A DNA stretch of 64,000 bases. It comes from Bacillus cereus group sp. RP43 (GTDB lineage Bacteria > Bacillota > Bacilli > Bacillales > Bacillaceae_G). Under the pieces are notes generated by a model. The model saw only the letters and a program-made list of their open reading frames with translations, ran no database searches and was not told where the DNA came from. The translations under genes and the position numbers were made by a program. Where the stretch lies: contig NZ_JARVHQ010000001.1 in assembly GCF_040459645.1 (NCBI RefSeq), positions 1,240,001-1,304,000 on the forward strand, in the 5' to 3' direction. Shown here in pieces: positions 1-7,556 of the stretch; position 1 is the first letter of the stretch, and every line of letters starts with the position of its first letter.

Positions 1-36
1 CGTGTGAACCAATTATGGTTTACACGTCTTTTTTAT
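1..36 (+). terminator. Intrinsic terminator of an upstream gene outside the window
   Basis: A 10-bp stem (CGTGTGAACC with GGTTTACACG, one G-U pair) with a 6-nt loop is followed by a T-rich tail. It probably ends a plus-strand gene lying before the window. Confidence 0.6.
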
Positions 37-233
37 TTTGATTCAACTGCTTTCACTAGGCGGATAAACCAATATAAGAAAATCCATGGCAGTATATAAG
101 TTGTTACGATACCTAGTAAACGAGGGAGGAGTCCAGCTGTATTAATATTAAAAATCGGGAGTAGTAAGTAATTAATGAAGAGGATTAATATAATAATGAG
201 AAAGGTATAGTTAAGTTTACTATTTGATTTCAT
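33..233 (-). CDS. Small two-helix membrane protein of unknown function
   Basis: This 66-residue protein has two strongly hydrophobic segments (about residues 9-28 and 38-58), a short polar N-terminus and a charged C-terminus, so it is probably an integral membrane protein. It is divergent from dinB, with about 140 bp between the two starts. I do not recognise a family. The amino-acid composition looks like a real coding sequence and the stop lies inside the terminator tail of the preceding gene, which fits compact convergent packing. Confidence 0.6.
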   Translation of the reverse strand: MKSNSKLNYTFLIIILILFINYLLLPIFNINTAGLLPRLLGIVTTYILPWIFLYWFIRLVKAVESK

Positions 234-331
234 AATAAGTCACTCCTTTTACAATAATATCCATATTTCGTATTAAGTATAGCAAAAATAAGGATAAAAA
301 GAATAAGTAATTATTATATTGTACATGAATT

Positions 332-356
332 TGGTATAATGAAAGAACAGATGTTC
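332..356 (+). promoter_or_regulatory. Extended -10 promoter with LexA (SOS) box for dinB
   Basis: TGGTATAAT (332-340) is an extended -10 element. Immediately downstream, GAACAGATGTTC (345-356) matches the core of the Bacillus LexA/DinR box (CGAAC-N4-GTTCG) except for the outermost bases. The box would cover the transcription start, so LexA should repress dinB until DNA damage. Confidence 0.75.
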
Positions 357-375
357 TTCGAAAGGAGTGAGTAGT

Positions 376-1614
376 ATGCGAGAAATGTATCCGAAAAATG
401 GTCGTGTTATTTTACATGTAGATATGAATTGTTTTTTCGCATCTGTTGAAATTGCTCATGATTCATCATTACAAGGAAAGCCATTAGCGGTTGCTGGAAA
501 TGAAAAAGAGAGAAAAGGAATTATTATAACGTGTAGTTATGAGGCGAGAGAATATGGAATACGTACGACGATGCCTCTTTGGGAAGCGAAAAGGTTATGC
601 CCACAATTAGTTGTAAGGCGTCCTAATTTTACAATATATCGTGAAGCTTCATTTCAAATGTTTCAAATCCTTTCACGTTTTACAGAAAAGATACAACCAG
701 TCTCTATAGATGAAGGATATTTAGATATCACAGATTGCTATGCACTCGGTTCGCCTCTTGAAATAGCAAAGATGATTCAACAAGCGTTGTTAACAGAGTT
801 ACAGCTTCCGTGTAGTATTGGAATTGCTCCAAATCTTTTTCTAGCAAAGACCGCTTCAGATATGAAAAAACCACTTGGTATTACTGTGCTTCGAAAACGT
901 GATATTCCAGAATTGATTTGGCCACTTTCAGTTGGAGCCATGCATGGAATTGGTGAGAAAACAGCTGAAAAATTAAATGATATTCATATACAGACAATTG
1001 AACAATTGGCAAAGGGAGACGAGTATATCATTCGCGCTAAGATTGGAAAGCACGGTGTTGATTTACAAAGGCGTGCAAAAGGTATAGATGATAGAGAAGT
1101 TGATCCGAGTCAAATGGGACAGCATAAAAGTGTCGGTAATTCGACGACCTTTTCAAAGGATATGGATGAAGAGAAAGAGTTACTTGATATGTTAGAACGT
1201 TTATCAAAATCAGTGAGTAAAAGGTTACAAAAGCGAACTCTTGTCAGCTATAATATTCAAATTATGATTAAATACCATGATAGGCGAACAGTAACACGGA
1301 GTAAGCAATTGAAAAATGCCATTTGGGAAGAACGCGATATTTTTCAAGCAGCATCCCGTTTATGGAAGCAACATTGGGACGGTGATTCCGTTCGTTTACT
1401 AGGTGTTACAGCTACTGAAATAGAGTGGAAGACAGAATCGGTGAAACAATTGGATTTGTTTTCATTTGAAGAGGATGCGAAAAAAGAACCGCTACTTGCT
1501 GTCATTGATCAAATTAATGATAAGTATGGAACACCGCTTTTACAACGAGGTAGTCAACTACTACGTAGGCAAGAGAAGTCGTTTCAACAAAAGTTAGAAA
1601 ATAAGTTTATGTAG
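376..1614 (+). CDS. dinB: DNA polymerase IV (Y-family translesion polymerase)
   Basis: The 412-residue protein is an error-prone Y-family polymerase that copies past damaged template bases. The N-terminal palm carries the catalytic VDMNCFFASVE motif, and SIDEGYLD supplies the second pair of acidic residues; a helix-hairpin-helix thumb follows (GIGEKTAEKL), and the little-finger domain fills the C-terminal third. An in-frame GTG lies at 367, but the ribosome binding site AAAGGAG (361-367) overlaps it and is correctly spaced for ATG at 376. A LexA-type box overlaps the promoter. It corresponds to B. subtilis yqjH/polY1 by position. Confidence 0.95.
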   Translation: MREMYPKNGRVILHVDMNCFFASVEIAHDSSLQGKPLAVAGNEKERKGIIITCSYEAREYGIRTTMPLWEAKRLCPQLVVRRPNFTIYREASFQMFQILSRFTEKIQPVSIDEGYLDITDCYALGSPLEIAKMIQQALLTELQLPCSIGIAPNLFLAKTASDMKKPLGITVLRKRDIPELIWPLSVGAMHGIGEKTAEKLNDIHIQTIEQLAKGDEYIIRAKIGKHGVDLQRRAKGIDDREVDPSQMGQHKSVGNSTTFSKDMDEEKELLDMLERLSKSVSKRLQKRTLVSYNIQIMIKYHDRRTVTRSKQLKNAIWEERDIFQAASRLWKQHWDGDSVRLLGVTATEIEWKTESVKQLDLFSFEEDAKKEPLLAVIDQINDKYGTPLLQRGSQLLRRQEKSFQQKLENKFM

Positions 1615-1652
1615 AAGGTGTCATGAAGTAGTAACTATCATGACACCTTTCA
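1615..1652. terminator. Intrinsic terminator between dinB and the mgtC-like gene
   Basis: A perfect 12-bp stem (AAGGTGTCATGA with TCATGACACCTT) and an 11-nt loop lie directly after the dinB stop, followed by a T-rich stretch. The two flanking genes converge, so it may act on both strands. Confidence 0.8.
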
Positions 1653-1655
1653 TAT

Positions 1656-2357
1656 TTAACTCGCTTCTAAATCTAAAGAAGTCTTCCAACCAGCAGCAGT
1701 AACGCCAGATTCTAATAACATTCTACTTACTATTTTTTCAATTAAGATAGCCGCATTTGTCTTGCAATGTAATGTAGCCTGTATACAGACTTTTTGGTTA
1801 GAATCTACATCTTCACTATATAACTCTTTTAAACCGAGACCTTCTGTACTTACCATGTGCATGAGTAAAAAACGAATATGTGCTTCATTTTCTTCGGAAC
1901 AAGTAAGAGAAAGGAAGTAGTTTGTTTGTTCAGGTGATTCTTCTTTTGATTTTTTATTCATAAAGAGAGCGATCGGGCGAAGTAGTATATTTGCTAGTAA
2001 AACGCCGGCTGCACCTAATATAGCTGCAACGAGAAAACCAGCGCCTGTAAGAGTGCCGACAGCAGCAGCACACCATAAAGTAGCCGCAGTATTTAATCCT
2101 CTAATACTAAAACCGTCACGGATAATCACACCGCCTCCTAAAAAGCCAATCCCACTAACAACTTGAGCAGCAATACATGAGGGGCTAGCATCATGATCGA
2201 GCATGACGGATAATAAAACAAATATACAGGCACCAAGTGATACGAGAGCATTTGTCCGCAGTCCGACCATCCGGTGTCTCCATTGCCTTTCCATTCCGAT
2301 GCAAGCACCTACAATAATTGCGATAAATAATCTTAATACAATGTCATACCATACCAT
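1656..2357 (-). CDS. MgtC/SapB-family membrane protein
   Basis: The N-terminal half contains four or five membrane segments with the family signature (IGMERQWRHRMVGLRTNALV, and VVSGIGFLGGGVIIRDG), and the C-terminal part (from about residue 145) is a soluble domain typical of longer MgtC proteins. MgtC proteins help cells cope with low magnesium or acid stress; in this family they regulate ATP synthase or Mg2+ transport rather than move Mg2+ directly. The neighbouring mgtA on the same strand supports a role in Mg2+ homeostasis. GGAGGTGA at 2370-2363 best fits a start at 2357 (233 residues); 2360 is also possible. Confidence 0.85.
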   Translation of the reverse strand: MVWYDIVLRLFIAIIVGACIGMERQWRHRMVGLRTNALVSLGACIFVLLSVMLDHDASPSCIAAQVVSGIGFLGGGVIIRDGFSIRGLNTAATLWCAAAVGTLTGAGFLVAAILGAAGVLLANILLRPIALFMNKKSKEESPEQTNYFLSLTCSEENEAHIRFLLMHMVSTEGLGLKELYSEDVDSNQKVCIQATLHCKTNAAILIEKIVSRMLLESGVTAAGWKTSLDLEAS

Positions 2358-2400
2358 CATGGTCACCTCCATACATATAAGTACGTGTTATGTTTTTAAG

Positions 2401-2430
2401 AATGAGTGGGGAGTACCCACTCATTCTCGT
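2401..2430. other. Perfect 10-bp hairpin next to bcr1
   Basis: AATGAGTGGG and CCCACTCATT pair perfectly across a 5-nt loop. On the plus strand a short T-run follows, which is the TTTAT flank of bcr1. It may be the original terminator of mgtA or part of the repeat neighbourhood; the sequence alone does not settle this. Confidence 0.45.
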
Positions 2431-2431
2431 T

Positions 2432-2591
2432 TTTATCCCGCTATTTGCCGGGCAGTAAGACCCCCAGCTCAAAATTCAGCGAAAGTAAAGAAGTTAGGCG
2501 GGGGATCAACTGCCCGTAAAAGCCCGATTGGTGAAGGCTAATAATCAGTGGGGGATGAACAAAACCCCCACTGATTAAAGTTTCACTTTAT
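2432..2591. repeat. bcr1 repeat element of the Bacillus cereus group, with TTTAT flanks
   Basis: An approximately 150-bp highly structured, GC-richer segment is flanked by TTTAT at 2432-2436 and 2587-2591. I recognise it as the B. cereus-group repeat bcr1, described as about 155 bp, mobile-like and flanked by TTTAT. It contains internal inverted repeats, for example CAGTGGGGG with CCCCCACTG near its end. The right TTTAT supplies the bases of the mgtA stop codon (TAA on the minus strand at 2590-2588). Confidence 0.85.
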
Positions 2592-5293
2592 AACCAGCTA
2601 TGAAACTTTTTAATATAAACTTTTTTCAGGAATTGTGTTAAGAAAGTATAGCCTAATAATATTCCTACTAGCCAAGGGAAATAGCTAAGTGGTAATGCTT
2701 GTAAACCAACGGCCGCACCAAGTGGTGAGAATGGAATATAAATTCCGATTGCCATAATACAAGCGGTTAATAAAAGTACCGGTGCTGATGCAGTACTTTG
2801 AATGAATGGAATCTTCTGTGTTCTTATCATGTGAACGATTAAAGTTTGTGTGAGCAGTCCAACGACAAACCAACCAGATTGGAATAATGATTGTTCGCTA
2901 GGTGTATTTGCACCGAAGACATTCCACATGATTACGTATGTGATAATATCAAATATGGAACTAATTGGACCGATACAAATAATGAAGTTCCGTAAGTTTG
3001 CAGTATCCCATTTTCTCGGTTTTTCTAAAAACTCTTTATCCATTTTGTCCCATGGAATAGACAGCTGTGAAATATCGTAAAGCAAGTTTTGAATTAAAAG
3101 GTGAATGGCAAGCATCGGTAAAAAGGGAATGAAAGCACTTGCCACTAACACACTAAATACATTTCCAAAGTTAGAGCTAGCCGTCATTTTAATATATTTT
3201 AAAATATTTCCGAACGTAGTGCGTCCTTCTAAAATACCCGCTTCTAATATAGTTAAACTTTTTTCAAGTAGAATAATATCGGAAGACTCTTTTGCGATAT
3301 CAGTTGCAGTATCAACAGATATTCCAACGTCAGCTTCACGTAGTGCTACAGCATCGTTAATGCCATCTCCCATATACCCTACAGTATGACCATTTCCTTG
3401 TAATACTCGTATAATGCGCGATTTTTGCATTGGATTTAGTTTAGCAAATACAGTTGTTTCTTCGGCCAGTTTTGCTAATACTTTATCAGGTAAAGAATCG
3501 GTTTCGTAACCAAGGATAGGCTCACCTATATTTAATCCAACTTCTTTGCAAACTTTTCTTGTAACAATTTCGTTATCGCCAGTTAAGATTTTCACTTGTA
3601 CGCCGTGTTTTTGCAATGCTTGAATTGCAGAAGCAGCAGATGGTTTAGGTGGATCTAAAAAGCCGATATATCCAGTAAGGATCATAGCGGATTCATCTTT
3701 TACTGCATAAGCTTTGTGATCAGGTTTGTTATCTTTTTTGTATGCTACAGCGATGACACGCATGCCTTCACTATTTAAAGTTGCGCTAAGATGTTTTACA
3801 TTTTCTCTCACTTCTTCAGTAAGAGGGACAATTTGCCCATCCACTTCAGTGTAGTTGCAAATTGATAAAATTTCTTCTACGGCACCTTTACAAACCATTG
3901 TATGTTCACCTGAAATATCTTTCACGATGACAGACATACGACGCCGAGCGAAATCAAATGGAATCTCATCTAGTTTATGAAAAGCTGATGGATCAAATTT
4001 ATGGTTTTCCTCTGTATGTTCAATGACAGCTTTATCTATTAAATTTTTCAATCCCGTTTGATAGAAGCTATTTAAATATGCAAAGTGTAATACACGATCA
4101 CATTTATTACCGTTAGGATCTAAATGACGGACAAGAACAACTTTATCCTCTGTCAATGTCCCAGTTTTATCTGTACAAAGAATGTTCATAGCACCTAAGT
4201 TTTGAATAGAATTTAGCTGTTTTACAATAACTTTTTGCTTAGACATTTTCACGGCGCCTTTAGCTAAATTAGCAGTTACAATCATTGGTAACATTTCAGG
4301 TGTAAGACCAACTGCAACGGCAATAGCAAAAAAGAAAGCTTCTTGCCAATCTCCTTTTGTGAATCCATTAATGAGAAGGACAATAGGTGCCATAATAAGC
4401 ATGAATGTGATTAAGAGCCAACTTACTTTGTTTACACCTTTATCAAAGCTTGTTTCTGCACGTTTTCCGATCACTTTTTTTGCTAAAGAGCCGAAATACG
4501 TATCCGTACTAGTGGAAATAATAATAGCTTTTGCACTACCGCTAACAATATTTGTACCCATAAAGCAAAGGTTTTCCATATCGAGCGGATTGTAATTTTT
4601 TTTCATGTTTTTCGGTAAGGTATGCTTATTTTCTGTATGGTAGCAGTTTTCGTATTTTTCTACAGGAAGTGCTTCCCCGGTTAATGAAGACTGATTAACA
4701 AATAAATCTTTAGCCGATAAAATGCGCACATCAGCTGGAACGATGTCACCGGCTGAAAGTGAAATAATATCGCCAGGTACAAGCTCTTCAATTGGAATTT
4801 CTATTGTATAATTTCGATTTAAATTCGTTACGTTTTTTGTTTCGTGTACAAATCCATCTATTCTAAAGACGCTCGCGGTTGTTCGAACCATAGCCTTTAA
4901 CTTATCAGCGGCTTTTTGAGAGCGGAATTCTTGTAAAAAGCGAATCGTTGAACTTAGCAGTACCATTACAGATACGACAATTGTTCCTTTTATGTCATCT
5001 GTGAAAAAAGAGAGTGCTCCAAGAGCTAATAAAACAAAAATAAATGGATTTTTAAATGCCAGCAGAAATTGAATGTACCAGGGCAATGTTTTATTATGAG
5101 CAATTTCGTTCGGACCATATAAAGAAAGTCTACGAGACACTTCTTGTTTAGAGAGTCCATTTTCTGTTGTTTCTAGAAGTTTTAATGCAGAGTTTACATC
5201 TTGTGTTGCAACTTCCACTAATAATTCGTTATTTATTTTCATGCTATCCTGATCGTAAGCATGCTTCGTTTCTTGTCTTTGTAAATTTAACAT
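2588..5293 (-). CDS. mgtA: Magnesium-translocating P-type ATPase
   Basis: This 901-residue P3B-type ATPase imports Mg2+ at the cost of ATP. Visible features are the N-terminal cation-ATPase domain, the TGE-containing actuator (LTGEALPVEK), the phosphorylation motif CTDKTGTLT, the nucleotide-binding region, GDGINDAVALREADVG in the hinge, and a C-terminal block of membrane helices. The ATG at 5314 lacks a ribosome binding site, whereas AAGGAGGA (5308-5301) is ideally placed for ATG 5293. Expression should be controlled by the M-box riboswitch and the additional leader elements upstream. The stop codon coincides with the TTTAT flank of bcr1. Confidence 0.95.
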   Translation of the reverse strand: MLNLQRQETKHAYDQDSMKINNELLVEVATQDVNSALKLLETTENGLSKQEVSRRLSLYGPNEIAHNKTLPWYIQFLLAFKNPFIFVLLALGALSFFTDDIKGTIVVSVMVLLSSTIRFLQEFRSQKAADKLKAMVRTTASVFRIDGFVHETKNVTNLNRNYTIEIPIEELVPGDIISLSAGDIVPADVRILSAKDLFVNQSSLTGEALPVEKYENCYHTENKHTLPKNMKKNYNPLDMENLCFMGTNIVSGSAKAIIISTSTDTYFGSLAKKVIGKRAETSFDKGVNKVSWLLITFMLIMAPIVLLINGFTKGDWQEAFFFAIAVAVGLTPEMLPMIVTANLAKGAVKMSKQKVIVKQLNSIQNLGAMNILCTDKTGTLTEDKVVLVRHLDPNGNKCDRVLHFAYLNSFYQTGLKNLIDKAVIEHTEENHKFDPSAFHKLDEIPFDFARRRMSVIVKDISGEHTMVCKGAVEEILSICNYTEVDGQIVPLTEEVRENVKHLSATLNSEGMRVIAVAYKKDNKPDHKAYAVKDESAMILTGYIGFLDPPKPSAASAIQALQKHGVQVKILTGDNEIVTRKVCKEVGLNIGEPILGYETDSLPDKVLAKLAEETTVFAKLNPMQKSRIIRVLQGNGHTVGYMGDGINDAVALREADVGISVDTATDIAKESSDIILLEKSLTILEAGILEGRTTFGNILKYIKMTASSNFGNVFSVLVASAFIPFLPMLAIHLLIQNLLYDISQLSIPWDKMDKEFLEKPRKWDTANLRNFIICIGPISSIFDIITYVIMWNVFGANTPSEQSLFQSGWFVVGLLTQTLIVHMIRTQKIPFIQSTASAPVLLLTACIMAIGIYIPFSPLGAAVGLQALPLSYFPWLVGILLGYTFLTQFLKKVYIKKFHSWL

Positions 5294-5299
5294 TGGTAG

Positions 5300-5324
5300 T
5301 TCCTCCTTTTTCATGAAGGAGGAA
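5300..5324 (-). promoter_or_regulatory. Hairpin that sequesters the mgtA ribosome binding site
   Basis: On the minus strand TTCCTCCTT (5324-5316) pairs perfectly with AAGGAGGAA (5308-5300), a 9-bp stem with a 7-nt loop that buries the whole Shine-Dalgarno sequence of mgtA. The GGAGGAAC part of that sequence can alternatively pair with GTTCCTCC inside the leader ORF (5361-5354), which suggests a translational switch. Confidence 0.6.
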
Positions 5325-5340
5325 ACAATCTGTTACTCGA

Positions 5341-5436
5341 CTATTTAAAATTGGGAGGAACAGTTTCTTTCCTACCTACATGGTGAAATATTAACGTAAA
5401 ACATATGGGTATCTGGGCCGAATCATCACTTGCCAC
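5341..5436 (-). CDS. Candidate mgtA leader peptide (31 codons, GTG start)
   Basis: A short reading frame between the riboswitch terminator and mgtA starts with GTG 9 nt after GGAGG and ends 47 nt before mgtA. The predicted peptide begins MASDDSAQIP and ends VPPNFK, so it has early acidic residues and several prolines, as in enterobacterial leader peptides of Mg2+ transporter genes. Its start region (5444-5435, GAGGAACAGT) is complementary to ACTGTTCCTC (5364-5355) in its own 3' part. A shorter overlapping frame (5426-5391, MIRPRYPYVLR) is an alternative. Its role is inferred from position and structure. Confidence 0.45.
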   Translation of the reverse strand: MASDDSAQIPICFTLIFHHVGRKETVPPNFK

Positions 5437-5509
5437 TGTTCCTCACCTCCGTACAATTAGTAGTTTCTGAATATGCTATGTTTGTTTCATAGTAAGGTGC
5501 ATAAAGACA

Positions 5510-5543
5510 TAAAAAGACCTTTACTCAAAAAGAGTAAAGGTCT
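5510..5543 (-). terminator. Intrinsic terminator of the mgtA riboswitch
   Basis: A perfect 12-bp stem (AGACCTTTACTC with GAGTAAAGGTCT, loop of five) ends in TTTTT on the minus strand and lies between the M-box and mgtA. It is the expected Mg2+-dependent transcription stop. Confidence 0.85.
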
Positions 5544-5639
5544 GAATTCGTAGTCAAAAAGAGTCAACAACAAAGACTGTTATTAAACATAGATAAAAAC
5601 AGTTTTTGTGTATGACAAAACATACGCACCTCTCCCTCG

Positions 5640-5788
5640 TTGAGTTTTAGCACTGTATAGCATAGGTACTGAAACCAGCTACGTTAAGAAAGGCCTTCAT
5701 TCCGACCTTTCCTGTTGACCCATTGGCGTCTCTCGACATTTTTGGGCAGCAGCGTTTCTCTATACAGGAGCCTCACCTAACAGAGACC
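5640..5788 (-). promoter_or_regulatory. M-box (ykoK) magnesium riboswitch
   Basis: Read on the minus strand the segment contains the conserved M-box blocks: GTTAGGTGAGGCTCCTGTAT at the 5' side, CGCTGCTGCCCAAAAATGTC and GACGCCAATGGGTCAACAG in the core, and GCTATACAGTGCTAAA at the 3' side. M-boxes fold around several Mg2+ ions and then favour a downstream terminator, which is present at 5543-5510. Confidence 0.93.
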
Positions 5789-5807
5789 ATATTCAATTAC
5801 AAGTTGA

Positions 5808-5836
5808 ATGTTAGCACTGTAAAATCGTAGTGTCAA
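5808..5836 (-). promoter_or_regulatory. Sigma-A promoter of the mgtA leader
   Basis: TTGACA (5836-5831) and TAACAT (5813-5808) are separated by exactly 17 bp on the minus strand, placing the transcript start just before the M-box. Confidence 0.7.
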
Positions 5837-5958
5837 TATCTTTTTAATCTGTTTTTTTGAAAAATTAAATAGATTTATAATGGATATATGGAATGGAGTG
5901 GTTATGTTGTTTATAGATAATGTGGGAAAATTAATGTTTTGTAAGAAGTGCATGTATA

Positions 5959-6129
5959 ATGGAACCACCAAATTTTATAATAAATATTGAGAATCAGAAG
6001 TGTTTGTTTAATGAGCGAAAAGATTTATGTTTTCATGGAGAAATTTATTTAAACGTAGCTGGAACGATTGTTACACAAATGAGCATGGATGAGAGAATCT
6101 TAAAAGTATTTTTATGCTTTTTTCCTTAA
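5959..6129 (+). CDS. Short ORF of uncertain status (56 codons)
   Basis: A reading frame starting ATGGAACC gives a 56-residue sequence with a plausible structured core (KDLCFHGEIYLNVAGTIV), ending in a hydrophobic tail. No convincing ribosome binding site precedes it and the remainder of 5837-6335 contains no other gene. It could be a truncated relic of a larger protein; I recognise no family. Confidence 0.25.
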   Translation: MEPPNFIINIENQKCLFNERKDLCFHGEIYLNVAGTIVTQMSMDERILKVFLCFFP

Positions 6130-6146
6130 AGGATTTGTTAAAATTT

Positions 6147-6190
6147 ACAAATGCCAATAGAACCTCTTTCGGGGCTCTATTGGCATTTGT
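6147..6190 (-). terminator. Long hairpin, probable terminator of the minus-strand ABC operon
   Basis: A perfect 15-bp stem (ACAAATGCCAATAGA with its complement) with a 14-nt loop lies about 145 bp after the last gene of the operon. On the minus strand it is followed by an AT-rich tail with a short T-run, weaker than a classical terminator. Confidence 0.45.
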
Positions 6191-6335
6191 AGATTGATAA
6201 CGTATATTTTTCATATTTGCACCACAGTAGGAATATTTTCTTTGTTTAATAGTAAGAGCAAGATTATATATTACAAACCATCTAATGGAAAAGGTGATTT
6301 CATCTCATTCAGAAATCAACAAGCAAATTAGGCCT

Positions 6336-6845
6336 TTAATTGTTAGGTAAATCTAATATGTATTTTATTTTCTTACCATTTTTTTCGCCTAGATATACTA
6401 ATTTCGCAGGTGTATTAAGTGCAACTCCCCAACTTTCCCTCATTTTCATTGTTACAATGCCTTTATGGTTTTGTAACCTTTCCCATGAAATTATTGTTTT
6501 CTTCGTACTCTCATTAAACATTCCATTCGTCTTATTAACTCCTTTTAAAGGTGCCAATATATGCAAATCTGTAAAAATTGTTTGTTCCGTTTGCGTGTTA
6601 TTTGTTGCCTCAATATCAAAAACATAATGAATTTCTTTATTTCCGTTATCATCAATTACTTGTTTCTTCTTGAAAGAATTAATGCTAAATTTAAATATAT
6701 CTGTATTAAATGATTGACCTAGATTAATATTCTCTGATTTCACAATATAAGATTCATTTAAATTATTTACTACCTGATATCTCCAACATGCTCCTAATAT
6801 AAAAAATGTACAAATAATCATAAAAACATATCGTTTTTTATTCAT
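6336..6845 (-). CDS. Putative lipoprotein encoded with an ABC exporter
   Basis: The 169-residue product begins with a basic, hydrophobic signal peptide ending in LGAC, a lipobox with Cys at about residue 20. The rest is a beta-rich extracellular domain (VFDIEATNNTQTEQ), similar in style to immunoglobulin-like lipoproteins such as DUF4352. It follows the ABC ATPase by 12 bp with its own AGGGAG site and closes the operon. In bacteriocin-type cassettes a lipoprotein at this place often gives self-protection; that role here is an inference. Confidence 0.65.
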   Translation of the reverse strand: MNKKRYVFMIICTFFILGACWRYQVVNNLNESYIVKSENINLGQSFNTDIFKFSINSFKKKQVIDDNGNKEIHYVFDIEATNNTQTEQTIFTDLHILAPLKGVNKTNGMFNESTKKTIISWERLQNHKGIVTMKMRESWGVALNTPAKLVYLGEKNGKKIKYILDLPNN

Positions 6846-6857
6846 ATCTTTCTCCCT

Positions 6858-7502
6858 CTACATCTTTGAAGATAGTGATACTTTACCATTTTCAACTAGG
6901 AATATTCTGTCTGCAATTAAATTTAATGTTTCACTATCATGACTCGCAACTAATATAGTTGTACCTTTAGACTTTAAATCTAATAAGATTTTAGTTATAT
7001 CCCTAATTCCATTTTCATCTAAAGCGTTTGTAGGCTCATCTAAAATTAATAACTTAGGGCTCTCCATAATTGCTTGTGCTATACCCAATCTTTGTTTCAT
7101 GCCAAGTGAATATTTTTTTACTTTTCTTTTATCTTCTGGATTTAATCCTACGAGCTCCATAGTTTCACTAATTGTTGTATCAGTTATTTTATTTTGAATA
7201 GAAGCTAATAGTTTTAAGTTTTTAAATCCTGTATAGTCTGGAATGAATCCTGGATATTCAATGATAATACCTGTATTTTCAGGAAACGGATGATCAATAC
7301 CAATTATTTTTCTATCTATTAATATTTCACCACTATCTATTTTCATCAATCCTAATAGAGCTCTAAAAAGCATTGTTTTACCGGAACCATTTCTCCCTTT
7401 AAAACCGTAAATCTTTCCCTTTTCTAATTCTAAATTAACATCATTTAAAATAATATTGCCTTTTAGCACTTTAGAAACATGCTTAGCTTCAATGTATATC
7501 AT
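6858..7502 (-). CDS. ABC transporter ATP-binding protein
   Basis: The 214-residue ATPase has Walker A (GRNGSGKTM, an N-for-P variant), a signature close to YSLGMKQRLGIAQA, Walker B (LLILDEPTNALD) and a switch histidine (ASHDS). It resembles the BcrA/LanF type of ATPase found in peptide export or immunity systems. The start at 7502 follows AAAGGA by 8 nt, so ten upstream in-frame codons are not counted. It lies between a permease (7557-8342) and a lipoprotein gene on the same strand, and should energise the three membrane proteins of the cassette. Confidence 0.9.
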   Translation of the reverse strand: MIYIEAKHVSKVLKGNIILNDVNLELEKGKIYGFKGRNGSGKTMLFRALLGLMKIDSGEILIDRKIIGIDHPFPENTGIIIEYPGFIPDYTGFKNLKLLASIQNKITDTTISETMELVGLNPEDKRKVKKYSLGMKQRLGIAQAIMESPKLLILDEPTNALDENGIRDITKILLDLKSKGTTILVASHDSETLNLIADRIFLVENGKVSLSSKM

Positions 7503-7556
7503 CAGAATCATCCTTTCTATTAACAAATTCAAATGTTTTCCCTACCCAATAACCAC

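Noticed and set aside
367..375. GTG at 367 as dinB start
   Set aside because: It overlaps its own ribosome binding site; ATG 376 has 8-nt spacing.
2203..2541. 112-codon plus-strand frame through mgtC and bcr1
   Set aside because: It crosses a repeat and is antisense to mgtC; shadow frame.
5777..5971. 64-codon frame on the minus strand
   Set aside because: It overlaps the mgtA promoter and the M-box and has no ribosome binding site.
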